In this document: piece after piece, positions 44,509 to 53,568 of the stretch
How the letters are laid out: each line of letters opens with the position of its first letter
How positions within the stretch are numbered: the stretch's first letter is position 1
Translations under genes and position numbers: made by a program
NCBI RefSeq assembly: GCF_000179615.1
Contig: NZ_AEDD01000007.1
Coordinates: 1 to 64,000, forward strand
From: Paenibacillus curdlanolyticus YK9
GTDB lineage: Bacteria; Bacillota; Bacilli; Paenibacillales; Paenibacillaceae
Direction: 5' to 3'
Length of the DNA stretch: 64,000 nt
Notes under the pieces: generated by a model
What the model was told of the DNA's origin: nothing
The model's database searches: none
Seen by the model: only the letters and a program-made list of their open reading frames with translations

Positions 44509-46418
44509 ATGGATAACTCCTTCTGTGCCGAGACGAGATGCAGCGGATTCGATACTTCGTGCATGAACGATCCGGCTGGAGCGCCTTCCGCCAGCTTAAC
44601 GAGCCGTTTCCTCGTCAGCTGCTCCAATTTTGTCGTCGGGCCGAATAGGTCGAGCTGGTCGAATCGCTCCCTCAGCTGAGGGTAACGCTGCAGATGCGTT
44701 TCAATCGCTTCTGCCGCCAGCGTCCAGAATCGGCGCTCTTCGAACCGATAGCGGTCGGCAAGCATCATCGCAAGCTCCGCCAAATTAATGCAATACAGCG
44801 CGCCGAGCAGCATATAGCGCAGCGGAGCGAGCGATTCGCATTCTCTTCCTTGGCGCGGATCATGGAATTTGCGATGCGCCTGCGTGAAATCCGGGCATGA
44901 TGCCGCGGCTTCCTTGCTTAGGAAGGGACGATAGTACATGGCATCCTCGTGAAAATCTTTAAGCGCTGCCCGTACCGGCCTGCCGTCGCGATGGACGAGC
45001 GCCATGTTCTGGGCATGCGATTCCAGCGCAATGCCATGCGCGCCGAGCAGATGCACGACAGGCATGACAGCAGCCTCGAACAGCTGCGACAGCCATTTTT
45101 CAATCCCGTACTGCTGCAGCCACGGCTCGATGAACGGCGTACCGTCGATATCGATCGCGCTCAATGCATGGAAGGGCACAGCCCGCTCGCCAGATTTCAG
45201 ATGAGGCTCTAGACTTTCCCGCCAAATACAGCTCAATGCGCCTTCATCGCCAACCTTCAATGCAGTGGCAGCCGCTCCCAGCCTGACTTCTACTCTGGCT
45301 TCCGAAGAACCGGCGCCCGCTTGCGCGGACGACGGATCGTAAGCAACCGCCGCGTACTCCGCCAACAGAATCGTGCCGGATTCCATGAGATATGCGTCGC
45401 TGCTTACTACCTGCTTGAGCCAAGCGGAAACGTATGGAGCAGCAACAGCATCATGCGGCTCGATATGCCGATACGACGACGTATTCAACAGGCTCATCGC
45501 CAGCTTGATTGACGACTTGGCTGGCGTGGTAGCATTGGACATCGTGCGAATGGACTGCTGCGGGCGATAAGCATCGTCCGATTGGCCCAACGGCACAATC
45601 TCCCCATCGCGAATCGCCGGGGACAGCTGGAATGCGAGGTTGCGCCATTGCCACGGATGGACCGGAAGCAGCGCCCACTGCACAGGCGTTTCCTCGACTG
45701 CAGCTGATTCCTTCGCTAAAGCCGACATAAACCGGTCATACTGCGCTTGACCCAGCTCCTGCTTCCAAAGCGATTCGAAAGAGCGTCCCTTCTCGATTGC
45801 CATCGCCGCATCGGATTGGCGAATCGCCAGCCATACCGGCCGAACCTCTGGCGCGAATTCCGGACCGAAAGCCGCTTGATCGGTCAGCGTAAAGCCAATT
45901 CGCGACTTGTAGCACGGGTGATACGGATGCCCGTCCATCGCCGCCGTCTCAAGCTCGCCAAAGCTGGATGCGGCAGTCAGGCTTAGCCCCGTCTCCCGCC
46001 GATACCGCTGCGCAATCGCGTCATTGGCCAGCGTTGCCTCCAGCTCCTTGACGAACGCATTCCGCTTGCTTTTGTCCGCTGCGTCCGCGCCAAGCACCTC
46101 TTGGAGAAACATTCGATAATCATCCGCCTCCCGGCGGCCTTCCTTCGCGATGCGGAGCGGCGGCGAATCGCTTAATCGAATCCGCCCGAACGACAATCGT
46201 TTGCCGCCCTTGACGTTGTATGTAATCGGTACGCCATCCTTGTCGCGGCCATGAATCAAAAACAGCGTTTCCTTGCCGAGCTGAACCGTTTCCGCAGAAA
46301 CAATCCGCTCGTACAGCATCGACTCGATCAGCTGCCGGAACACCCGCCGCCTTACTTGAACGTATACATCCGACTGAATCGCTTCCGCCAGCTGCATGTC
46401 GAACGGCTGCGCCTTCAT
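44505..46418 (-). CDS. asbB: NIS siderophore synthetase, IucA/IucC family, AsbB-like (second condensation)
   Basis: 637 residues from the ATG behind AGGGGGA; the longer frame to 46502 runs into the hydroxylase gene and has no ribosome site. IucA/IucC signatures are HPYHPCYKSRIGF, LPVHPWQW and SIRTMSNATTPAKSSIKLAMS (nucleotide-binding part), and LESHAQNMALV; a ferric-reductase-like Cys region is absent. The enzyme adenylates a citrate carboxylate and joins it to an amine. Its position directly before asbCDEF fits AsbB of petrobactin, but RhbF of rhizobactin would also sit after the hydroxylase, so the lineage needs a phylogeny. Confidence 0.88.
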   Translation of the reverse strand: MKAQPFDMQLAEAIQSDVYVQVRRRVFRQLIESMLYERIVSAETVQLGKETLFLIHGRDKDGVPITYNVKGGKRLSFGRIRLSDSPPLRIAKEGRREADDYRMFLQEVLGADAADKSKRNAFVKELEATLANDAIAQRYRRETGLSLTAASSFGELETAAMDGHPYHPCYKSRIGFTLTDQAAFGPEFAPEVRPVWLAIRQSDAAMAIEKGRSFESLWKQELGQAQYDRFMSALAKESAAVEETPVQWALLPVHPWQWRNLAFQLSPAIRDGEIVPLGQSDDAYRPQQSIRTMSNATTPAKSSIKLAMSLLNTSSYRHIEPHDAVAAPYVSAWLKQVVSSDAYLMESGTILLAEYAAVAYDPSSAQAGAGSSEARVEVRLGAAATALKVGDEGALSCIWRESLEPHLKSGERAVPFHALSAIDIDGTPFIEPWLQQYGIEKWLSQLFEAAVMPVVHLLGAHGIALESHAQNMALVHRDGRPVRAALKDFHEDAMYYRPFLSKEAAASCPDFTQAHRKFHDPRQGRECESLAPLRYMLLGALYCINLAELAMMLADRYRFEERRFWTLAAEAIETHLQRYPQLRERFDQLDLFGPTTKLEQLTRKRLVKLAEGAPAGSFMHEVSNPLHLVSAQKELSI

Positions 46419-46458
46419 CACCCGATTCCCCCTCGTCCCACCGTTTTTCGTTTGCGTC

Positions 46459-47775
46459 CTATTCGCCTTGCACGCCGAACTGCTGGAATACGTTGCGCTC
46501 ACGCGTCTTGTACACCTCGCGGCCAGCCAATCCGTTCACGATCAAGCTGCTGCGATGCGCGCCCAATCCAAGGTCCGGCGCACCGATGCCATGCGTGTGG
46601 AGCTCGCCATTTTGGACAAAAATCCGGCCTCCGGCATTCTCCGCCAGCTTTACGCGATAATCCTGATCGATCAGCAAACGCCCCTGCTCGTCATACTGGA
46701 TGAGCCCGCTAAGCGGTTCAATGCATGCGGGCAGCGGATGATCATAGCCGGTAGCCATAATCACAACATCCGCTTGCCGCTCGAATGCGGCTTGCTGCTC
46801 CACATGGCGGACGTTCAGTCGATAGCCATCTCCATCGCCCTGCGGCGCGATCTCGACGACATCCGCATGCGCAAGCAGCCGCACCGGCGGTTTTTGTCCG
46901 CCAACGCTAGCGTCGTACAACGCATCATAGATGTCGCCGATCGTCGTTGCGCTGATCCCCTTATACAGCAAATGCTGCTTGCTTCGCACCTTATCCTTGG
47001 TCGCCTGCGGCAGCCCATAGAAGTATTCGGTATAGTCCGGGGAGAAGTGCTCCAGCCCCAGCTTCGAATATTCCATCGGGAAGAAGCCGGACGAACGCGT
47101 CAGCCAATCCAACCGATAGCCATGCTCGCCCTGTTCGCCAAGCAGCTTCAGGAACACTTCAGCCGCGCTCTGGCCCGAGCCAATGACTGTAATGGATTTC
47201 GCTTCACGGCACCGCGGCAGCCGATCCATGAAGGAAGCCGAATGGAACACGTCCTCTGTAGGCAGCCCTCTAAACTGCGGCAGCACATTCGGCACGCTTC
47301 CGACGCCAAGCACGAGGTCACGCGCATAATGGACGGCCACTGCGCCGCTAGCTGCGTCACGCGTCTCAACGGCATACAGCGCACCATCAGGTCCTTCTTC
47401 CTGTCGAATCGCGACGACATCCGTACCGAATCGGCAGGACGACAGCTGCTCCGCCGCCCATCGGCAGTAATCGTTGTATTCGCGGCGAGGGATGTGAAAC
47501 TTCTCCAGGAAGTAGAAGTGATACAGCCGTCCCTGCTCATGCAAATAGTTCAAATAACTAAGCCGATGCGTCGGGTCCGCCATCGTCACCAAGTCAGCGA
47601 AGAACGGCACCTGCAGCGTCGTGCCTTCGATGAGCATGCCAGCATGCCATTCGAACGACGGCTTCCGGTCGAAGAAGACCGCGTCCACCTCCGGCGCCGC
47701 TTCGAGCAGTGCCGCCAAGCTAAGATTGAACGGGCCGATGCCGACGCCAATGACATCATGAATTCGGTTAGTCAA
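46459..47775 (-). CDS. rhbE: Diamine N-hydroxylase (IucD/RhbE family flavin monooxygenase)
   Basis: 438 residues. FAD motif GVGIGPFNLSLAALL, NADPH motif ITVIGSGQSAAEVFLKLL and the ATGY motif in VVIMATGYDHPLP are all present, as in lysine/ornithine N-hydroxylases. In the rhizobactin/schizokinen pathways this enzyme hydroxylates 1,3-diaminopropane. The ATG overlaps the acetyltransferase stop by 8 bases. The substrate is inferred from the diaminopropane genes in the same operon. Confidence 0.92.
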   Translation of the reverse strand: MTNRIHDVIGVGIGPFNLSLAALLEAAPEVDAVFFDRKPSFEWHAGMLIEGTTLQVPFFADLVTMADPTHRLSYLNYLHEQGRLYHFYFLEKFHIPRREYNDYCRWAAEQLSSCRFGTDVVAIRQEEGPDGALYAVETRDAASGAVAVHYARDLVLGVGSVPNVLPQFRGLPTEDVFHSASFMDRLPRCREAKSITVIGSGQSAAEVFLKLLGEQGEHGYRLDWLTRSSGFFPMEYSKLGLEHFSPDYTEYFYGLPQATKDKVRSKQHLLYKGISATTIGDIYDALYDASVGGQKPPVRLLAHADVVEIAPQGDGDGYRLNVRHVEQQAAFERQADVVIMATGYDHPLPACIEPLSGLIQYDEQGRLLIDQDYRVKLAENAGGRIFVQNGELHTHGIGAPDLGLGAHRSSLIVNGLAGREVYKTRERNVFQQFGVQGE

Positions 47776-48388
47776 GATATCCGCCCCCCATCAACCGTTC
47801 GCGGCTCGCGAACATCAAAGCGCCCGTCTTATCCGGCAGCTCGACATCCTGTGACCATTCAAAGCCGCAGCGGCTGAAAATGTGAATCATTTTATCGTTG
47901 CGCACATCCGGCTCTGCAACCAGCTTCTCGGTGCCGCCATGCTGCAGCAGCATGCGCATCATCGTCTGCAGCAGCGGGGCCGCATAGCCGCGTCCAAGAT
48001 AGGAAGGCTCGCCGATCAACAGATGAATGCCTTGGTCCTCCGGATGCGGCTCGTAGTAGCGGCCGATAATATCCCGATTCGCCCAATAGGCTTCAAAGTA
48101 GCTCATCGGCTCGCCATCGAGCAGTCCGATATAAAGCGTCTGATGATCATCCGCCAGAAACGCTGTCAAATGGTCCCGATAAGCCTGCTCCGAAATATTC
48201 AGCTTCCAGAAGGGAATAACATGCGGTTCATGCTGCCAGCGAAGCAGCCGATCAAAGTCCAGCTCCATGGACACGGGGCGGAATCCGATCATCCGCCCAA
48301 TGCCTGCATGGTAGCTCTCGTAGGTAGCGCCGCCCAATCCGTTACCGGACAGCTGCGGCCGATTGTGCTCCGTTTGCGTTGACGCCAT
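47768..48388 (-). CDS. rhbD: Hydroxylamine N-acetyltransferase (IucB/RhbD family GNAT)
   Basis: 206 residues with a strong AGGAGG site. It shows the siderophore acetyltransferase pattern: RPVSMELDFDRLLRWQHEPHVIPFWKLN, SYFEAYWANRDIIGRYYE, HLLIGEPSYLGRGYAAPL (acetyl-CoA loop) and EPDVRNDKMIHIFSRCGF. It would acetylate the hydroxylamine made by the hydroxylase and so finish the hydroxamate. The start lies 47 bases inside the rhbC frame, an unusually long overlap that the ribosome site supports. Confidence 0.93.
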   Translation of the reverse strand: MASTQTEHNRPQLSGNGLGGATYESYHAGIGRMIGFRPVSMELDFDRLLRWQHEPHVIPFWKLNISEQAYRDHLTAFLADDHQTLYIGLLDGEPMSYFEAYWANRDIIGRYYEPHPEDQGIHLLIGEPSYLGRGYAAPLLQTMMRMLLQHGGTEKLVAEPDVRNDKMIHIFSRCGFEWSQDVELPDKTGALMFASRERLMGGGYLD

Positions 48389-50294
48389 GCTCCGTCACCT
48401 CCTCCACAAGCGGATTCGGTACTTGCACATAGACCGATTGCGTATCGAGCGAGCCCACCAGCTCATCCATATCATGCAGACGGGTAAGTAGGTTAGCTTT
48501 GCACGGCAGCGTCCGTTCATTCAGCAGCGAATGCAGGAAAACAGACGGCTCGCGGTTAACCGGCAGGAATGCTGCCAGCGCGGCCCGCAGCTTGCCCAGC
48601 AGCACCCGCTCATCGATGAGGCCCGCTGTGCCAAACCCGTTAATAAGCCCGAACATATGATTGAAAATCAAATAATAGCGGAACCGCTCATCCGCAATCG
48701 CGTCCTCGCATACCGTTTCGCTCCGCTCCCCGATGCCTGGCAGCTGAGCATTCAGCAGCGATTCCGTCGATTTGCAGAAGTAATACCCTTGATTGTCCCG
48801 ATAGTGGAACTTCGCCGGATAACCGTCAGCCAGGCTGACTACGCTGTTCTGCTGATGCGCTTCCAGTGCAATGCCCCACTGCATATAGAGCGAGACCATC
48901 GGCTTCAGCGACAGCTCCAAATACCGGTCGAACCAGTCGGCGCTTACATCCGCCGTCGTGCGGCCTTCGCGCTGCGCCAGCTCCTCGATAATGACGCCAA
49001 GGCGCGACTTGTACCCTGGCAGCGCGTCCTGTACGAGCGATGCGACTGGCGTCGCCTCCTCAGCGCCGTCGCCGGCACGGAACAGGTTATCGCGCAGCAC
49101 CAGCTCGAAGCCGGTCTCGCGAATGCCTTCCGCCCCGCCCAATCGCAGCGTAATGAATGCAGGATCGGTCACGATGCCGAAGCCTTCATATTGCGCGCGA
49201 ACGTCGCCGATCGGCGTTTCCAGCAGGCGGCTTACCTCAACGCCGCGTTCCAGCTCTTTATACAAGTTAACGCGCAGCGAATTCGTTACTTTAACAGGCA
49301 CGGAGCATTTATACATGAATCGCGACTCCGGATGATAAACCGTTCGCAGCGAGGAAGTCGCCGCATAGGCGCGCCCTTGCGGTCCCAAATCGTACAGCAA
49401 TCCGGCACGGATCGCTTCTTGCACATAAGAGCGGTCCTTCAGCCAGTTCGCTTGCAGCGGATGGACCGGAAGGAGCGACCATTCTTCATCAGCCGCAGCA
49501 TACGCAGCCTTCCATTCAGCCGGTACGCTTGCATCCTCGCGCAGCTCCTGCTTCACGAGCTCCGTCGCGCTAGCCTCTACCGAGGAATCCTCCACGACGA
49601 TCGAACGATGCGCACGATAGTAGTGCAGCTGGAACTCGCCCTTGAGCTCTGGCGAATAATCCGCTTGGCGCTCTTCCGGCACGCCTTGCCGGCTCTTCGG
49701 CGTAGGATGGAGCAGGTGGCCGAACACTAGCGCCTGCTCCTGCTTGATAAAGCTCGAGTCGAACGCATAGAGCGCATCCGCATCGACGGCACGCGCTTCA
49801 ACGAACTGCGCAACGTTCGCCGTGCTCTGAATGATGCGAAGCATCAGCTCCTCCGAGCCTGCGCCAGGAGCTGAACCCTCGCGCACAGCTGTCCCCGACG
49901 ACCGCCCTGCTTGCTTCGCCGCCTGTTCGGCAGCAAGCGTCAACTCTTTGGTCAGCAACGCCGCAACCGTCAAGTAATCAGCCTCTACAACCCGATCTGC
50001 GGCCCCGCCGTACTGGATCACCATCGGGAACCGGAACAGATGCCGCCCCGTAGCCGAACGATAGTTGACGCCAATTAGCAGAACAGCGCCTTGCTCTGGC
50101 AGGGAGCAGACAACCAGCCCATCCGGCCCTTGAATCGCTTCCGCCGCTTTACGCCCGCCGGAGGTCAGCCCGCTCGGCGCTTCCCCGGCCTTCAGCCATT
50201 CGCCAGCGCCCGTCTCGCGCAAATAACAGTTCATCAGCCCTTGCAAGGCCGCTTCATTTGCAATAGCTCTTGCTTTGCTTGTCGTCATTACCAT
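48342..50294 (-). CDS. rhbC: NIS siderophore synthetase, IucA/IucC family, RhbC/IucA-like (first condensation)
   Basis: 650 residues; GGGAGG stands 11 bases before the ATG, and a second ATG follows two codons later. Signatures are LLPVHPLQANWL, SSLRTVYHPESRFMYKCSVPVKVT and ALEAHQQNSVV, typical of citrate-adenylating type A enzymes. It should couple the first diamine arm to a citrate carboxylate. It follows the decarboxylase gene by 52 bases and overlaps rhbD. Confidence 0.9.
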   Translation of the reverse strand: MVMTTSKARAIANEAALQGLMNCYLRETGAGEWLKAGEAPSGLTSGGRKAAEAIQGPDGLVVCSLPEQGAVLLIGVNYRSATGRHLFRFPMVIQYGGAADRVVEADYLTVAALLTKELTLAAEQAAKQAGRSSGTAVREGSAPGAGSEELMLRIIQSTANVAQFVEARAVDADALYAFDSSFIKQEQALVFGHLLHPTPKSRQGVPEERQADYSPELKGEFQLHYYRAHRSIVVEDSSVEASATELVKQELREDASVPAEWKAAYAAADEEWSLLPVHPLQANWLKDRSYVQEAIRAGLLYDLGPQGRAYAATSSLRTVYHPESRFMYKCSVPVKVTNSLRVNLYKELERGVEVSRLLETPIGDVRAQYEGFGIVTDPAFITLRLGGAEGIRETGFELVLRDNLFRAGDGAEEATPVASLVQDALPGYKSRLGVIIEELAQREGRTTADVSADWFDRYLELSLKPMVSLYMQWGIALEAHQQNSVVSLADGYPAKFHYRDNQGYYFCKSTESLLNAQLPGIGERSETVCEDAIADERFRYYLIFNHMFGLINGFGTAGLIDERVLLGKLRAALAAFLPVNREPSVFLHSLLNERTLPCKANLLTRLHDMDELVGSLDTQSVYVQVPNPLVEEVTEHGVNANGAQSAAAVR

Positions 50295-50346
50295 GAAAGT
50301 CCGTTCCTCCCAATCGATTCAAAAAAACGATCCGCGCTGCCGGAAA

Positions 50347-51915
50347 TTATCCCGCTTGTTGCTCCGTCTCCAGCGCGAGCCCCGCCTCTACAATTTTTCG
50401 TATAATAATTGCCGTATGCGCTGACTCCGTCAGCGGATTTAGCAGCGTCATCTTCAAGCATTGCCGTCCCCATACTCTCGTGCGGGCCAGTACCGCCCAA
50501 CCGTCGGCAAGCAGCCGGTCCCGAATGCGCGCATTCAGCTCATCCGCCCAATGCAGCGAATTGTCATCATTCAGCTCCCGGCTAACCGGCATGTAACGGA
50601 ACACAACCGTTCCCAGTTCCGGCTCGGCAAGCAGCGCGAGCCTCGGTTCCGCTTTGATCAGCACAGCCGTATCTTGGGCCAATCGAACCGTATGGTCCAC
50701 CATCTCGCCGAACTTGCGGCCGCCGACATGCTGAAGCGACAGATACAGCTTCAGCGCATCGAACCGGCGCGTCGTTTGGATCGACTTCACGACCAGATTC
50801 GGCACGCCTGCCTCCTCGTCCGATTCGGGATTCAAATAATCGGCGCTCATGCGGATCGATTGGAACGTTTCCTTGTCTCGGACAAGGAAAGCGCCGCAGC
50901 TAATCGGCTGATAGAACCCCTTATGAAAATCGACGGTTACAGAATCCGCTTCCTCGATTCCCCGAAGCCTTGCCCGCTGCGATTCGCTCATCGCCAGAGC
51001 TCCGCCGTATGCTGCATCAACGTGGAACCACATGCCGTTCTGCCGCGCTATTGCAGCCAGCTCTTCCAGCGGATCGATTGCGCCGAAGTCCGTCGTGCCC
51101 GCCGTCGCGACAAGCGCGAACGGGAGCAAGCCGCTCCCCTTCAGTTCCTTCAGCTTCAGCAGCAAATCATCCTTGCGCATCCGATGGCGAGAATCAGTCT
51201 TGATCGTTACGACCGCCTGCTCCCCTAAACCGAGCAGCGCCGCCGATTGCTTCACGGTAAAATGCGCTTCCTCCGAGCAAAGAATGCGAAGGCGGCAGCT
51301 GGCTGCCGGCAATCCTCGCTGCTGAACATTCCAATTCCAGCGGACCGCAGCATAGTGGTTGCGCGCCAGCAGCAATCCCATCAGGTTCGACTGCGTGCCG
51401 CCGCTCGTGAAGACGCCATCGCCAGTTTCCGCCAGCCCGTACAGTCCGCAGAGCCATGCCATCACATGCTCTTCCAGCATCGTCCCTGCCATGCTCTGGT
51501 CCCATGAATCCATCGATTGGTTCGAAGCCGCAATCCACGCTTCTGCTGCCAGAGAGGCCATAAGCGGCGGACAGTGCAGATGCGCGACGCATGCGGGATG
51601 CGTCACCACGGCCGAATGCCGCAGCATATCCGCACCGAGTCGGTTCAGCAGCTCGGACATCGTTTCGGACGGCTCCTCGGGACATACCGGCTGCCGTTCT
51701 AACGCAGCCAGCAGCGACTCTGGAGCCGCCCCGCTGTATGGCTTAGCCGAAGCGGCGAACTCGCGAATCAGCACCTCGGTCGCCGTATTGATCATACTCC
51801 GATAGGCATCCTGGCTCGCGAGCTCCGGTCCGAGGAACAAGTCCCCGAACAACTCGCCTGCCGACGCTCTCCGCTGCTCCACAGTTTGCTCCTGAACGTC
51901 CGCCCCAACCGTCAT
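50347..51915 (-). CDS. rhbB: L-2,4-diaminobutyrate decarboxylase
   Basis: 522 residues from the ATG that overlaps the aminotransferase stop (ATGA); the longer frame to 51945 has no ribosome site. It is a group II PLP decarboxylase: HLHCPPLMASLAAEAWIAA, FTSGGTQSNLMGLLLAR, WFHVDAAYGGALAMSE (PLP Asp) and the PLP Lys in SVTVDFHKGFYQP. It converts 2,4-diaminobutyrate to 1,3-diaminopropane, the amine backbone of rhizobactin 1021 and schizokinen arms. Confidence 0.93.
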   Translation of the reverse strand: MTVGADVQEQTVEQRRASAGELFGDLFLGPELASQDAYRSMINTATEVLIREFAASAKPYSGAAPESLLAALERQPVCPEEPSETMSELLNRLGADMLRHSAVVTHPACVAHLHCPPLMASLAAEAWIAASNQSMDSWDQSMAGTMLEEHVMAWLCGLYGLAETGDGVFTSGGTQSNLMGLLLARNHYAAVRWNWNVQQRGLPAASCRLRILCSEEAHFTVKQSAALLGLGEQAVVTIKTDSRHRMRKDDLLLKLKELKGSGLLPFALVATAGTTDFGAIDPLEELAAIARQNGMWFHVDAAYGGALAMSESQRARLRGIEEADSVTVDFHKGFYQPISCGAFLVRDKETFQSIRMSADYLNPESDEEAGVPNLVVKSIQTTRRFDALKLYLSLQHVGGRKFGEMVDHTVRLAQDTAVLIKAEPRLALLAEPELGTVVFRYMPVSRELNDDNSLHWADELNARIRDRLLADGWAVLARTRVWGRQCLKMTLLNPLTESAHTAIIIRKIVEAGLALETEQQAG

Positions 51916-53276
51916 GCCCGCACCTCTTCCCGCACGCCGCTGCACGCAAGCTCTGCCGCACGCACTGCATCATGGAACCTCGAAGCAACCTCATCCGCCT
52001 GCTCCGGCGTTATGATAAGCGGCGGCAGGAACCTGACGACGCTGCCATGCCTTCCGCCAAGCTCCAAAATCAGTCCCCGCGCCAGGCAGGCTTGCTGAAT
52101 CGCACGCGCCAGCCCCGGACGCGCGGGGTAAGCGCCTAAGCGATCAGGCTCTGCATCGGATTGGACGATCTCGACGCCAATCATCAGTCCCTTGCCGCGC
52201 ACTTCGCCGATGCAGGAAACATCTGCTTGGATGCGGCGCAGCGCCTCCTGAAGACGCTCCCCTATAGCGGCTGCATGCGTCTCAAGCCGGTTATCGCGAA
52301 TAAACTTCAGCGTAGCTGCACCGGCAGCCATCGCCATTTGATTGCCGCGGAACGTTCCCGCATGCGCGCCAGGCTGCCACACGTCCAGCGACTCGTCGTA
52401 AACGACGACTGCCAGCGGCAAGCTTCCCCCGATCGCCTTCGATAGCACGATGACATCCGGTACGATATCGGCATGCTCGAACGCGAACATTTTGCCCGTA
52501 CGACCGATTCCCGCTTGAACCTCGTCCATAATGAGCGGGATGCCGCGCGCCGCTGTCATGGCACGCATCTCCTTCAGCCAACCGTCCGGAGAAGGAATGA
52601 CGCCGCCCTCGCCTTGTACGGCTTCCATGATCATCCCCGCGGGCTGCACGATGCCGCTCTCTGGATCAGCCAGCATCCGCTCCGCATATCGCGCAGCTAC
52701 CTGCCAGCCTTGCTCGCCTCCAAGCTCGAACGGGCAGCGGTAGCTGTACGGGTAAGGCAGAAAATGAACATCGCTCATCAGCGGGCCAACGGCCCCTTTG
52801 GGACCAAGATTGCCTGTCAGCCCGAGTGCGCCGTGCGTCATCCCATGATAACCGCCGTGGAACGACAGCATCGTTCGTCTGCCGGTTGCCGTCTTCACCA
52901 GCTTGAGCGCCGCCTCTACGGCGTCAGCGCCCGAAGGGCCGCAAAACTGTACTTTAGCTCGCGCCGCGAATGCTGGAGGCAGCGAAGCGAACAATTCGTC
53001 GACGAAATGCTCTTTCACCGGTGTCGTAAGATCCAGCGTGTGCAGCGGGAGTCCCGTATCCAGCACGCCTCGAATCGCTTCGATGACGACAGGGTGATTG
53101 TGTCCCAGCGCCAGCGTGCCAGCACCTGCGAGACAATCAAAGTACCAGTTGCCATCTGCATCCTTCACTTTCATCCCTGCTGCTTCAGTCAGTGCGACGG
53201 GCAGCTTTCGCGGATAGGAGCGTGCGTTGGACTCCCTCCGTTGTTGACTTTCCAAGTAAAAGCCGTTTCCCGGCAT
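51912..53276 (-). CDS. rhbA: Diaminobutyrate--2-oxoglutarate aminotransferase
   Basis: 454 residues from the ATG at 53276; a TTG at 53288 touches the AAAGGAG site, so the ATG is preferred, although its spacing is long (about 12 bases). It is a class III PLP aminotransferase: CLAGAGTLALGHNHP, FCGPSGADAVEAALKL, FHGGYHGMTHGALGLTG, IMDEVQAGIGRTG and the PLP Lys in VIVLSKAIGG. It makes 2,4-diaminobutyrate from aspartate semialdehyde and glutamate. First gene of the ten-gene siderophore operon, preceded by two Fur boxes. Confidence 0.93.
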   Translation of the reverse strand: MPGNGFYLESQQRRESNARSYPRKLPVALTEAAGMKVKDADGNWYFDCLAGAGTLALGHNHPVVIEAIRGVLDTGLPLHTLDLTTPVKEHFVDELFASLPPAFAARAKVQFCGPSGADAVEAALKLVKTATGRRTMLSFHGGYHGMTHGALGLTGNLGPKGAVGPLMSDVHFLPYPYSYRCPFELGGEQGWQVAARYAERMLADPESGIVQPAGMIMEAVQGEGGVIPSPDGWLKEMRAMTAARGIPLIMDEVQAGIGRTGKMFAFEHADIVPDVIVLSKAIGGSLPLAVVVYDESLDVWQPGAHAGTFRGNQMAMAAGAATLKFIRDNRLETHAAAIGERLQEALRRIQADVSCIGEVRGKGLMIGVEIVQSDAEPDRLGAYPARPGLARAIQQACLARGLILELGGRHGSVVRFLPPLIITPEQADEVASRFHDAVRAAELACSGVREEVRA

Positions 53277-53348
53277 TCCACCATTCAACTCCTTTTCTCC
53301 CTTTACTCTAATGACCGCAAGAGGATTATTCTCATTATGCTCGTTAAG

Positions 53349-53363
53349 TGATAATGATTATCA
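53349..53363. promoter_or_regulatory. Fur box 1 of the biosynthetic operon
   Basis: TGATAAT-G-ATTATCA is a perfect 7-1-7 Fur box, 73 bases upstream of the rhbA start. A degenerate third site (AGAGGATTATTCTCA) is at 53320-53334. Confidence 0.9.
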
Positions 53364-53390
53364 GTATCGTTTATTCTTCGTTATTGTAAA

Positions 53391-53405
53391 TGATTATTAT
53401 TATCA
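53391..53405. promoter_or_regulatory. Fur box 2 of the biosynthetic operon
   Basis: TGATTAT-T-ATTATCA matches the 7-1-7 Fur consensus in 13 of the 14 arm bases. A candidate minus-strand -35, TTTACA (53390-53385), lies directly next to it. No gene lies in 53277-53568. Confidence 0.85.
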
Positions 53406-53568
53406 ACACAAGCGTAAAAATGGATCAGGCTTCCTGACTTGTCATTCCCGTGTACCATGCTGGCGGAGGCTGCCCTCGTCCCGCTGCGGCATTCCAAGCA
53501 TAATTGTGCAGCCCCTGCCTGAATAACCTGTCTGCGGTCAAGGGACAGCCTGCCCCCCTTTCGTTCGG

